From Hydnum rufescens UP504 (Eukaryota; Basidiomycota; Agaricomycetes; Cantharellales; Hydnaceae): a stretch of DNA of 51,744 bases. The DNA lies in contig MU128956.1 of the NCBI GenBank assembly GCA_014904985.1, forward strand, positions 254,672 through 306,415, in the 5' to 3' direction. A model generated the notes under the pieces. That model ran no database searches and was not told where the DNA came from. It worked only from the letters and a program-made list of their open reading frames with translations. A program made the position numbers and the translations under genes. Positions 11,792 through 23,995 of this stretch are shown in pieces. Within the stretch, counting starts at the first letter, position 1, and the number at the start of each line of letters is the position of its first letter.

Positions 11792-12026
11792 ATGTCTTCT
11801 TCCGCCTCCCCCACTCGTTCGAATCTCAGTGAATCCCCCACCTCGTGTTACCAACGTCACCTAACGTGCTTCCCAGGCATCCGCGGTTCAACAGATGGTT
11901 TTCATCTTGTTCCAGGCCGTTTGCATTGGTCTGTTGCCCCTCCGACGCAATAGGCGGTCCCAACAGGAACGCGAAGGCCTTGCAGCACTTCATGTGGGTG
12001 GAGTCAACCGAAGCGGACGATCTTGA
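11792..12026 (+). CDS. Hypothetical short membrane protein (tentative)
   Basis: An ATG at 11792 opens a Ser/Pro-rich stretch. A 32-base GT...AG gap (11844-11875) would be followed by a frame reading VQQMVFILFQAVCIGLLPL, a single strong hydrophobic segment. An Arg-rich stretch (RRNRRSQQERE) comes next, then a stop at 12024-12026. The frames join only if one base is missing in the C-run of the first exon, and the proposed intron is short. The pattern resembles a small single-span membrane protein. I do not recognise a family, and other frames remain possible. Confidence 0.28.
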
Positions 12027-12786
12027 ACGTTGGACGGACGGCTGCACGCATCAGAGTAAGTTTATCACGATTGCGTCAGCTCACTGCGTCTACCTGGTTT
12101 CAATTCACAGACAGGAAGGACTATTTCTTTCGAGAAGCGAATAGCTCCCCGAGGTCTTGCTACTTTTGGCTTGTGTCATAAATTTATTTCGTTCCGTCCT
12201 CTAGATATTTGCTAAAAGATTCCCATGCCCTTCCTTTTTTGCGGTGCTTTCTTAGCGTGGTCAAACACAAGACTTACTCAGTTCTGATTGCGAATTCGTG
12301 GTCGGCCGTGGTCCTGTGGTCCTTCTCAACAAATTCCAGTATCTCAGCAATGTCCACAATGACGATCTCGTTCCAGTGTGAACCTCTTCCAAGTACATCT
12401 CAAAATAATATACCATCCAGGGCCGATGCTGCATGTTTACGTATATCGCCAAGCGTACACCTCGAATTATAACAAGCTCCGCTCGAGAAACATCGGCGCA
12501 AACGTAGTATAAGTGGAGGAATAGTACAACAATACACCAAATATGTTGCTCGAGATCGCCACAGGGTGAAAAAAATGAAATAGAAAAACGGAAAAGGCGT
12601 ACCAAGACAAGACACGAGAACATAGAAAAAAGGACCAGGTTCGGGAGAGGGTACGCCTACACGTACAATAAGAAAGGGAAAAAAGAGTACACAATTGAGG
12701 TTCGGGTTATATATCCAGGAAGAGCCATACGCATGGTGAACTTAGAGCCTGATGTGATGCATAATGTGATATCGTCGTAATCGATA
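12027..12786. other. Region downstream of histone H1; nothing recognised
   Basis: No supported gene. The minus-strand open frame at 12261-12623 is rich in Phe, Cys and Leu without family resemblance and overlaps the likely 3' untranslated part of the H1 transcript. A plus-strand 3' exon for the small gene at 11792 could also lie here, but I cannot fix its frame. Confidence 0.3.
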
Positions 12787-14265
12787 TCAACCGCGCTTGG
12801 TAGGTGCCTTGAAGCGTAAAAGCATTAGTCTAAAAACTTGGAGCGGAGGATATTATGAAACAACGAACTTTGCGAGCCTTGGGTTTTGCTGCTGGGGCTG
12901 CCTTCCCTTTCGTTGCACCGGTAGCTTTCCCCGTGGCTTTCTTTGCAGTGGCTTTGGGCTTGCTCGCTCCGGTCGCAGTCTTCGTCTTAGTTGCTCCTAT
13001 CGCCGCCTATGACAGAGAGTGAGGGTGATACAAATAAATCCCAGGGCGGACGGACCTTTTTAGGAGTAGTTTTAGCAGACGAAACCACCTTCTTTGCTGG
13101 TGCTGCTTTCTTAGTTGTTGATGGCTTGGCTTTAGCCTTGGTTGCAGCTGCGGCAGGGGCGCGCTTAGCTGGAGCAGGAGCTTTAGTTGCAGCGGCCTTC
13201 TTTGGTGCGGCGCCCTTAGCAGCTGGCTTCGTTGCAGTCTTTGGAACTGTCTTAGTGGCCGTCTTAGTAGCGGATTTGGGCTTGGTTTTAGCGGCGGTGG
13301 CGGTCTGAAACAAATGTGAATTGAGAGGAATGAGGACAAAACGTAAGCCCAGTACCTTCTTGGGGGCGACTTTGGGAGCAGCCTTTGCTTTGCTAGCTTT
13401 CGCAGTAGCAGCTTTGGTAGTAGCAGCCTTTGGGGCAGCTTTAGCAGGAGCCTTGGTGGTCTTGCTGCCCTTGCTAATCGGCTTGTTTTCTTTGGCAGAA
13501 TCGTTTTTAGCAGCGAGCTTGACCTTGCCCGAGGGTCCTGAGAAGTAGAATGGACAGGTCAGTCGAAGAGACCATGGTTGATGAAAAGCGAGACATGCCC
13601 TTAGGCAGAGAGAATGTGCCCTTATCGGCGCCGCTCTTAATGGAACGATTCAGTTGACTATTGAGGGTGGGTGTGAACTCGATCTTCCATCGGGTCTCCA
13701 TGTATCTAATTTGAACATAAATAGAAGACGGATGTTAGCGGAGAAGCGATGCCACGAAAGCAGCGACGTACTTCTTGAGGCCAGCACGAGAGATGCCAGT
13801 GCGATCGGCATTCTCGACGATAGCTTCCTAAAGAAAAATTGGAGGTAAGACATCGTTGGGGAGGATTGTTTCAACCCCGGGGACATGGTCATGGGATCTG
13901 CCCACGGACAGAGACGGCTGTATGTGGAGAGCGAAACAAGCACGAGCCAGGAAGTGTGATGTAGGACAAGGGTTAAGAGCTCTGGGGAGCTGTGCCAGAA
14001 CACAAGCCACTCGGAGCAACGACAGGGCCACAGGCACCGAATCATGTTGAGACATGGGAGATAACGAGTGTGAACGGCTCCATGGGAGCGACGGGGGCGC
14101 TGGGGACGCCAGGGTAGTTGTCGAGAAGCAGAGGGAGCCAGTGAACCCTGGAGGAGGGAAAATGACGAAACTTACGGAGATCATCTCCACGAAGGGGGGA
14201 TGGTCGGCTGTTTGAGGGACCTTCTTGGCCGGCGTGGCTTTCTTGGGAGAAGCAGAGGTGGACAT
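12787..14265 (-). CDS. Linker histone H1
   Basis: Binds nucleosome linker DNA and compacts chromatin. Seven exons join exactly in frame: 14176-14265, 13772-13827, 13599-13705, 13356-13537, 13056-13304, 12869-13006 and 12787-12807. They total 843 nt, 280 residues. The globular winged-helix domain is split over exons 1-3 (HPPFVEMIS, AIVENADRTGISRAGLKKY, FTPTLNSQLNRSIKSG, GTFSLPKG). A long tail of Lys, Ala and Pro repeats follows, ending RKAPTKRG. The first intron is 348 bases, long for this window. The intron 13538-13598 has a GC donor (G|GCATGT), needed to keep the frame. The upstream flank carries ATGCAAAT. The gene is intact and the family is clear. Confidence 0.93.
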
Positions 14266-14401
14266 TGTAATAGTGCTTGAAGCTGTTTCGATGGATAGCA
14301 ATGCGAGCTAAAGATCAGGAAGGGAGACGAAGAAAGGGAAGAGGGGAAAGACTGGAATCGTTTTTGGTTTCTCAGTTCCGAGGCGCGGTTTAAGTGACCG
14401 G

Positions 14402-14409
14402 ATGCAAAT
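14402..14409. promoter_or_regulatory. Octamer ATGCAAAT upstream of H1
   Basis: ATGCAAAT lies 137 bases upstream of the H1 start codon within CCGGATGCAAATTCTCG. The same octamer is a classic histone-gene promoter element in animals and plants. A second, very similar copy at 15073-15080 lies 85 bases upstream of the divergent gene (CCGGATGCAAATTACTCG). Function is inferred from position only. Confidence 0.4.
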
Positions 14410-15072
14410 TCTCGCGTTGTTTACCCTCAAAACGTCAACTATTCCTTCCTCCCCAAACATCAGCGATTCGACGTAACCTTCACACCCTCATTTTCTCCTT
14501 TTCTGTCTTCCCCTCCTTGTTCGCGAACTGGAAGCAGGGGACAGATATAATGTCACGTGATCATGCCTAACCTAGGCAAGGAAATGATTTATTTTTAAGT
14601 TACCAAGATTTGACATTGACGCAATCCACACCAGAGGGACGACAGCATAAAAAGGGTTGGCCTCTTTTGGAGGATGCACACATGTTTTGAGAAAAAAATG
14701 TCTGTTCGGCTGAAGGGGCGAACTTTGGATATGCGAATCGTGCAGAGCGATGCAAGTTGTGATTGCGCTAATGGAAAACACCCTCAAGGGCGACATGTGC
14801 ATTTCCATCTACATCATCAAATATGAGGAAGCCAAGCCTAGGTCAGTCAGAAACGATCGCTCGCCTTTTGGAGCGCTTCAGAGTCCAATTGACGATGAAA
14901 GAGGATCCACAGTCCCAGAAGCACAGGATCATGTGGCCTCGGGTGGATGCAGCGATATTCATGTAGTGCCACTCTCGTCTCAGGGCCAACAGAGCCCCAG
15001 ATGGGAACTGGTACCCCAAGGTCATGGGTACTGGCTGTTCTTGGCTGAGATAAAGGGGCTAAGGCCCGCCGG

Positions 15073-15080
15073 ATGCAAAT
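15073..15080. promoter_or_regulatory. Second copy of the ATGCAAAT element
   Basis: Direct repeat of the extended motif near H1: both share CCGGATGCAAATT followed by CTCG and GTTGTTT. It lies just upstream of the AMP-binding gene. It may co-regulate the two divergent genes or be a chance repeat. Confidence 0.35.
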
Positions 15081-15164
15081 TACTCGTTGTTTTTGATATG
15101 GTTACGTAACCCCCTGGGGAAAGCCTTCTGAAAATCAGCACCCAAAGTTTCTGTGGACACCATA

Positions 15165-17635
15165 ATGGCATTCGACCTTGCAAGTTTGCTAAACTACAAC
15201 TCTACCACCCTGTTTCTTGCTTCACTCGTCATTCTTCTCTACACCCTCAGAGCCTATCTTCAGCCCATTCCACTTGCGCATCCCCTTCTCCTTGGCCGAC
15301 AATCTGACATCGGGAAAGTCCGATCCAAGGGGGAGACTGCCACCTACCGCAACTACGGCGTTGGGCATGGCGTCCCTGTGCGTCGCTATTCTTACCTTGC
15401 GCCCACTTCTCTCTCATCCGCGCACTTTTTCCTGTAGTTGCCAAGTCGTCTGCGGAAGGACATCCTAGTTGCACACGACGTTGTTCAGTCTGATTTTCTG
15501 CAAGAGCGAACCCTATGGTCTACCCATGTGAATCCAGATTGAGGTATCTGATGTTCGGATATCATTCTCATGTTGTACTCTGCGTCCAGACCACGAACGA
15601 GAAGCTTAGGATTAGGATTAAAGCTCTAGGCAATGGCCTCATCAAAACTGTCGGTCTTACACCCGCCAAGTCTTCCGCTCTCCTTCTCCTTGACGACAGC
15701 TTCGGTTCGTCCAATCTTTCGTTCGCGTGCCCTATGCTAATCCCACACGTGATCTCAGAGTGGCTGCTTATCGACCTGACGCTTTCGAATTTCAGGATTC
15801 ACTCGACTACGCTCACGAAACTCAACTTATTATCACCGATTCTTGCGCATCACATTCCTGATGTCATATTCACCCATGTCAGCCTACTGGAGCCGGTGCT
15901 CGAGCAAGTCGCGGAGGAAGGGAACCACTTCCCAATAGTCGTTGTCGGAGAAAATGCTCTCACCAAGGCAGAGGCAAGTCGTAATATAGGTTTTAATGTT
16001 GTCACTCTCGAAGAGGCAGAATCCAGCGGGAGACTTGGCGAAAACGTATCTGTTGAGAAATCTCGTAAGCTGTGATGATCACAATATTATTGTTTCACGC
16101 CCTTCCCTCAAATCGAGTCAATAGAACCCACAGACCTATTTTCTACGACTTTTTATGATGAACACAATGAGGTAGGCTTTCGTCTTCGTATTGTGTAGGC
16201 GTACAAACTGAACTGGTCGCATGTCCGTAGATCCCGATCGGGGTTCAACTCACTCATCAAGTGCGTCAACTTTGATCCGTTGTTTAAATTGTGATTTTAT
16301 TTTAGAGCTATCTAGAACCTCACAGCCGGGCCAGCGGCCGTTCGGCAGTTTTTCACCCTGACCACGCCCCTGTCTAGTTCTTCGACTGTCTTGTCTGCAT
16401 TTCCACTGTCTACGCCGTTTGGGCGTGCCATTGCGTACTATGCCTTGTTCGAAGGTATCCGCGTTACGAGTTGGAATGCTTGAGGTTGCAGACAATAACC
16501 CTCAATTTCTAGGCTGCAATTTCGCCACTCTAAACTCAACCTCCCTACTGAATGGTATGATTCATTGCCTATGTCTTCGATATTTAAGCATCCCATCTGT
16601 ATTGACAATCTTGTTGTCGATGCTAGGTTCAGTGTCTCCAAGCTTGGACGAAATTGTGAGAGCTGCATCCGACACTAAGCGGCCACGTCCTACGCATTTG
16701 TTCATGTCAGGAATCTCTGTTTTCATCACTTCATATCGAAATGGGGTCCTGAGGAATCATTATCCCGAACAGAAAACCAGAGCATCTTGAGGCTCTCAGC
16801 TCAGCGATCATCTCGCACGCGGGATCCGCATTTTTCGGCCCGTGGGCATGGTCGCGCAAGCTTGTGAACTTTCGGGGGGTGCCCTCTCCGACTCCACACC
16901 CTGGGACTCGCTCGGTGGCCTGTCGAAAGCCCGGCGAGCGACTTTTGGTTACTCAACCTCGGATCCATGGCTCAAAGGAGTGGTTGTCGCTGGTGGTATG
17001 TTCGATCCTCTCTCTTCCTCTCTTCTCTCTCTCTTTTCCTCTCTCTTCTCTCCTCTCTCCCCATGCAGTTACATGTGGAGAGCCTTGCAGGTCCACCCAA
17101 ACGCAGAATCGTACTGACGCCATTTATCGTTGGCCAGGCCCCGCGAGCGAGGAAACGTTCCCGACCGCACGGCTGGCACTCTCCATTCCGATCGTGAACG
17201 CCCACATCGAAGCAATCTCCACGGCGCCCATCTTCGCATCGCACCCTTTCGACCTGCAGCACTTCCCGCCGCTGAAGCCCGACGAAGTAGCGCATGTGGG
17301 CCCTCCGGGTGCGAACGTGGAAGTGAAGCTCGTCGCGGCGGATCATGATGCCGAGGTGGACGAGACGATCAATGATCCTGTGGGCACGGTGCGTGTTTCC
17401 TCTTTATTCTACATCCGTCCGTCATCCGTCGTCGGCGTTGTTGTTGTCGTCGACGTCAGTTGTGAATGAAACCTGACGCTAATTCATTCGATTTTCGCTT
17501 CATCTAGGTTTTCTATCGTGGGCCGTCCATTGGGGAGCCCATCCCGCTTTGGCCAGTGGACCTGTTAGCGGGCAATGGGTCGATAGCGGTCGGATTGGAC
17601 TGGTCCATTCCAATGGAACATTTAAGATGCTATGA
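15165..17635 (+). CDS. AMP-binding synthetase/ligase-like membrane protein, degenerate P-loop
   Basis: It resembles fungal long-chain acyl-CoA synthetase-like proteins of the adenylate-forming family. After the ATG at 15165 comes a membrane segment (TLFLASLVILLYTLRAYL), then PLAHPLLLGRQSD. First exons: 15165-15377, 15438-15527, 15590-15704, 15759-16064. Later blocks are FPIVVVGENAL, PTDLFSTTFYDE ... GVQLTHQN, STPFGRAIAYYALFEG, THLFIKPEHLEALSSAI, FFGPWAWSRKL and AHVGPPGANVEVKL, ending NGTFKML. Where active enzymes have the YTSGTTGxPKG loop, this one reads FSTTFYDEHNE, so catalysis is doubtful. Bases are missing in the G-run at 16874-16879 and near 17611; without the second correction translation would run on to 17714. 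Membership is inferred from recalled homologues; substrate is unknown. Confidence 0.65.
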
Positions 17636-17777
17636 TTTTCTTAACAAAAAAAGGAGGGTACCGGGGAAAGACCAGGCTACCAAGGAAAAAAATGCACAGC
17701 TGTTTAGTTTTTAGACAAATGTGTATGTGTATGTATGTACACGAGAACAAAACAAGATTACAACTCGTCGTGTGTCC

Positions 17778-19838
17778 CTAGTGTACTCTCGCCGTCATCT
17801 TGTTCTTCCTTCTTGTTCTCTGTGTCGTCAGAGGGGCCCTCCGCCGTGCGGCCTTTGACAGTGTCGACGTGAGCGATTCCAAGAGTTTTCTCTGCTCCTC
17901 AAGTTTTCTCCGCATCGCGGTCAACCTCCCAGCGTCGTCGTCCTCCAAGCGCACACCATCAGCACCGGCACCAGCATCATCAACAGCAGCCACAAGATCC
18001 AACCCGTCAAGCTCGTCGAGATTATCGACAAAGAGGAACACTTTCTGCCCGTCCTCCCCGTCCACAGCGATCACATCCTCGCTTCCAAACAGAGCAGACG
18101 CACCGTCACCCGCATCATCGTTACCATCATTATCACCACCATCCGCAGCAGGCGCACCGTCCTCCTGGGGCTGACGGAGCAGAGCCTGGAGAGCACGTCG
18201 GAGGAGTTGGGCATGATCCTTCTTCCCGTCCTGCTTCTTCCCTGTCGCCGTCGCCGCCCCCGTCGTCGTCGTCTCTGTGCCTCCGGTGGCAGCAGCGGTA
18301 GCGGCAGGGGTGGCGGAAGAGGCAGAGGCGGCTTGAGGATCCGGGTCTACAACCGGGAGCTTGGAGAGGAGCTTCTGCGGCTGGACAAGGGAAATCTGAC
18401 GGGATGGCGGCCCTCGTTGAGGCCGGGGTTGGACGAGTGAGGGATGGGGCAGGATCGGTGCTGGCTGGAGTCTGGATTTCGACCTCTGGCTTTTCAGAGC
18501 CGGCGAGGCGCGCATGTTTCGCTTGATCCTGTTCGTTGAGGATTTCGCGGCAGCGTATGACGCTCTCTTCTTGTGTGTCTCGTTCCGATTTGAAACCTGG
18601 CTCACCGCATAGGCGAGGGGTGTGGATGACCAGGACGTAGTTGCAAGTGGAGGTTTCCTTGATCAGGAGGATTTTGTCTAGGATCAAAGCGATCAGCGCG
18701 GTCTTTATGAATAACAGAGTGAACACCGGATGTACCTGGAGTGGTCATGGAGCAGTGAAACTACAGGGACAATCGAGCATATGGCACCCAGCTCGCTCCT
18801 AGATCCGAACACGATGGAGAAGGTAGCTCTCACCTGAACCTCAACCTTGCGTGGCGCCCCAGTTTTGTCGCAAACAGTGCCATCTTCCCACCGCTGGACG
18901 AGATATCGCTGGCCAGCCCCTCTCGCTAACTCGAGTTTATTTGCGGCTGCGACATCTTCAGCAGTGACGAGTTCGGTGGAATCGCGATGCGGGGCGACCC
19001 CCAAAAAATAACTTTCCCACTGGAAATGCAATCACCTCGATTCCTCAGTTGAGGCGGATCAAAAAAAAAACAGGGGAGGAGAGGGACGTACTTCGGGATC
19101 TTCTTCAGGAATCCTTCCGCCTTTTGGATGAGGAATGGCGTGAGTGGTAGATGAAAATGGAGAGGGAGAGGTCAGGATGATTACCTGGTGGGTGTGGATG
19201 GGTATGGGGCGCTTCTCTGAATTGCTTGACGTATTTTCCGTGGCAATATGCGTAGGTGAACCAGCCTAGGACGTGCTAATTTAGAAGCAAATGAGCTGCC
19301 AAAGGGGGGAAGTGTATGAAATTGGAAGAGCATACGTAGAGGCAGCCCTGTGACATGGGTTGAAGGAGCTCCCAACTTTTAGCTGGGGATCGGGAGATGG
19401 GAGCCTTGTCGCCCTGAGAGGAGAATGAGGTTGCGAGGGGAGGAGAGGGGATGAGGCATAGGTAGGAAGTGTTGGGACCTAATTTCATGGGCTGTAGGGT
19501 GACTGGCCGTTTATTGGGCTGTCCCGGAATCTGAGAAGAATTCGATTGGACAGATATGGGCGACTCACGTTCAATTCCTGTAATGCACTGGTAGAAGCGT
19601 CTTCCTGGCCAGTAATGGACTTGCTTTTCCAATCTCGACCCAGGAATTCATCCTCGCCGCCAGGCAGACCGTCGGTGAGCCATCGGTGGGCAGTTTCGTT
19701 TGTGAGATAGAGGCCGTTGACGAAGGATACACGGTGCTTTGGGAAGGCGTAGAGGTCCTCTGGAATGGAAGGGAAATAGAGGCTTGCGGTATGTGCCAAG
19801 GCGGGAGGGATGAGGAGGAGGAGAGGTAGGAGGAGCAT
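17778..19838 (-). CDS. YOS9: ER lectin Yos9/OS-9 with MRH domain
   Basis: ER-lumenal lectin that recognises trimmed N-glycans on misfolded proteins and hands them to the Hrd1 ERAD complex. It starts at 19838 with a signal peptide (MLLLPLLLLIPPALA). The MRH domain is split by introns: SQGCLY, GWFTYAYCHGKYVKQF, RYLVQRWEDGTVCDKTG, FHCSMTTPDKILLIKETSTC and LVIHTPRLCGEPGF. The Gln, Arg, Glu and Tyr pattern and the paired cysteines fit a mannose-6-phosphate receptor homology fold. The C-terminal part is low complexity, with Ala/Thr and acidic runs, then a basic end. Between about 18350 and 18480 the frame must shift once to join the MRH part to the acidic tail. No HDEL-type signal is seen at the C-terminus. 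The family call is strong; the tail is less certain. Confidence 0.85.
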
Positions 19839-20377
19839 CGAGGCACAGCCCGGGTACACGCGGTTCGATCACATCTGGGTGTTCCCGATTTTCGGTTGCG
19901 ATGAATGCTTCTGGGACAAGCGCTTACGCGGGACGCGGGGCGCGGTGTGGGCGCTTATCTGGGGATGACTGGCGACACTTTCTGGTGATCTGTGCTTGGC
20001 CCTGGGACCCGATTCGCCGCCGATGATTTCAAAGGGAGGAAAGAGTAAAAAAAATAAAAAATAAAAATGCAATGATTCCCTGAAGACCACTTCTGCGGAA
20101 ACCTGGGCAACAGCACCTTCTGGCCGCTTAAAGTAGCGTCGAAAAAAGCAACTCTCTAGGCACACGGAAATCGTGGATTCTTGTTCGAATTGTAATTTGG
20201 TGCTCTTCTTTTTTTCTCAATATTTTATAATTAGATAATACTCCTTCTTCCAGACCCAAACAGACGAGAATGTACTTCCGCCGGATAAAAGCGAAACCCG
20301 TCGATTCCCATATTGTGTTGTATCGCTTCCCCTTTCCTCAACCACTCTTTTCCTCCCAACACCCAAACACTTTTTTC
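19839..20377. other. Divergent promoter region, YOS9 / AT-hook gene
   Basis: About 540 bases between two divergent start codons. It should hold both promoters. No open frame is convincing. A TATTTTATAATTAGATAATA-like A+T stretch near 20220-20240 lies about 140 bases before the AT-hook start. Confidence 0.4.
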
Positions 20378-21109
20378 ATGCCCCCAAAACCAACCCCGCC
20401 CCAGAAAAGAAAGGATCGCAACCCCACCACCAATCCCGTGGAGGACGAACACGACGGAGCCGGGCCCTCCAACGACCTCGGTGCGATTTATTATTCCCCT
20501 TGTTGCTGCACACTCTTTGTGCGGCCTCTCTCTCTCTTTGTGCGCCCATCCCGATGAATCCTCCGATTTTACAAACGCAGACACCTCCAAGCGAGTTCCA
20601 GGCCGCCCACGCGGCTCCAAGACGGCCTCGGATGCCGCGGTCAATAGCGGCCCCCCAGCCACAGATGGCGAACCCGCACTAAAGCGTCCCCGGGGGCGAC
20701 CCAAGAAGGTTTGTCACAATCACGTCCTATCCCACACCCACACCCACCCCCTTCTCCCCCCTCCCCCGTTCTTACCCCCTCGAAGCTAACCTCCCATTTC
20801 CTCGAACGGTACCTCCCAATTTTTGCCCCCTTTTGTTTTGGTTTCTTTCCCTCGACGTTCGTTCTTGCTAAGATTCGTACGGAAGAAGAAGTCCGCGAGA
20901 TGCAAGCCAAGGCGAACAGACCAAGGGGGAAACGAGGCCGGCCGCGCAAGAAGCGACCAGAAGACGAAGAGGGAGAAGGTGCCGATGAACAGGCTGTCCA
21001 AGGCATCGAAAGCACGGGCGTTAAGCCACCGAGTAGAGGGCCTGACGCAGCAGGTGGCGCTGGAGGTGGTGGGGGCGGCGGGCGTGGAGGGAATTCATCG
21101 AATGACTGA
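20378..21109 (+). CDS. AT-hook DNA-binding protein
   Basis: Small nuclear protein expected to bind the minor groove of A+T-rich DNA. Exons 20378-20480, 20581-20708 and 20873-21109 sum to 468 nt, 155 residues, in exact frame. Three AT-hook cores are present: PGRPRGSK, RPRGRPKK and KRGRPRKK. The rest is low complexity, with a Pro/Lys-rich start (MPPKPTPPQKRKDR), an acidic patch and a Gly-rich tail that ends GGGRGGNSSND. The ATG at 20378 is chosen because it begins the conserved-looking basic head; an upstream frame from 20270 is possible but is not needed. No other domain is seen, so the targets are unknown. Confidence 0.82.
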
Positions 21110-21702
21110 ACGCGCATGCCTTGGCACTACCCAACATTGGCTTATTATATTGGGGTTCGCCTAAGGGCGGAAGGGAGAGAGAGCGGGGGTGAGAGGACCC
21201 CAATCCTAACCATCCAGCCGACTTTCCCTCCCTCATTCCCCCCTCCGGCCCCCCTCGTCACTCGAATTTTGCATTTGTATACTCTCATGTTAACAATCAT
21301 CGACCTTGTTGTTGTGCCCGCATCCATCGCCCATGTTTTTTTTGTTTGCTTGCTTTCTTTATTTGCGCACATGGCCTCGGCACCCTTTCTCACATTTCCC
21401 TCGAATTTAAATAATAATAAATAAATAAGTTCCTATATTGTAAAGTGGGAAGCGGGGCGAGAACCACACCTTTTTTTAGGAAAAAAAAGAACCAGAACCT
21501 TCCGCCGTTCCTATGCTTTTGGGAGGTTGGGAGGAAAAGGATTTGGTGCGGGCGGGAGGGTTGGTTGTGGCTCGGTTTTTCAATAGGCTGCGCTGCCACA
21601 GCTCGGACCGTATTTGGAACCGAAATAAATCAGATCCGGATCTTGTGGAGGGATGCATTGCCTTGGCGGCGCCTAAGCCTATCAAATGTTCTCGAAATAG
21701 CT
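21110..21702. other. Intergenic between convergent AT-hook and KMO genes
   Basis: Nothing coding is supported. It holds the 3' ends of two convergent genes, with A+T-rich stretches near 21410-21430 that could serve polyadenylation. Confidence 0.4.
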
Positions 21703-23867
<2,165 letters not shown>

Positions 23868-23995
23868 GATGTTGAGTCGAAGAACAATCCGGATATTGCC
23901 AGTCTATGGAGGCTGAATGTGTCCACCGATTCAACGGTAATTTCCATCTCCGATTGACAGATTATTACGTCTTTGACTTGAGGTGTTGGATCACT
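23868..23995. promoter_or_regulatory. 128-bp bidirectional promoter region, KMO / kynureninase
   Basis: Only 128 bases separate the start codons of KMO (minus) and kynureninase (plus), so the two genes must share control DNA or use promoters within each other's untranslated leaders. No clear TATA box is seen. An in-frame upstream ATG at 23906 would add 30 residues to kynureninase, but the conserved part starts later. Confidence 0.6.

Larger units (their letters stand above)
14266..15164. other. Shared upstream region of H1 and the AMP-binding gene
   Basis: About 900 bases between two divergent genes. The plus-strand frame at 14750-15109 has no family resemblance and I do not call it. The notable content is the pair of related motifs listed separately, one near each gene. 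Confidence 0.4.

Noticed and set aside
12261..12623. 120-codon minus-strand frame rich in Phe/Leu
   Set aside because: It lies in the likely 3' untranslated region of H1 with no conserved motif.
13828..14175. Open frames between H1 exons 1 and 2
   Set aside because: They are inside the 348-base first intron of H1; splicing across it gives an exact histone frame.
14750..15109. 119-codon plus-strand frame between H1 and the AMP-binding gene
   Set aside because: No similarity to known proteins and it sits in the shared promoter; composition on the two strands is equivalent.
18207..18440. Gly/Arg-rich plus-strand frame
   Set aside because: It is the antisense shadow of the Ala/Thr-rich tail of YOS9.
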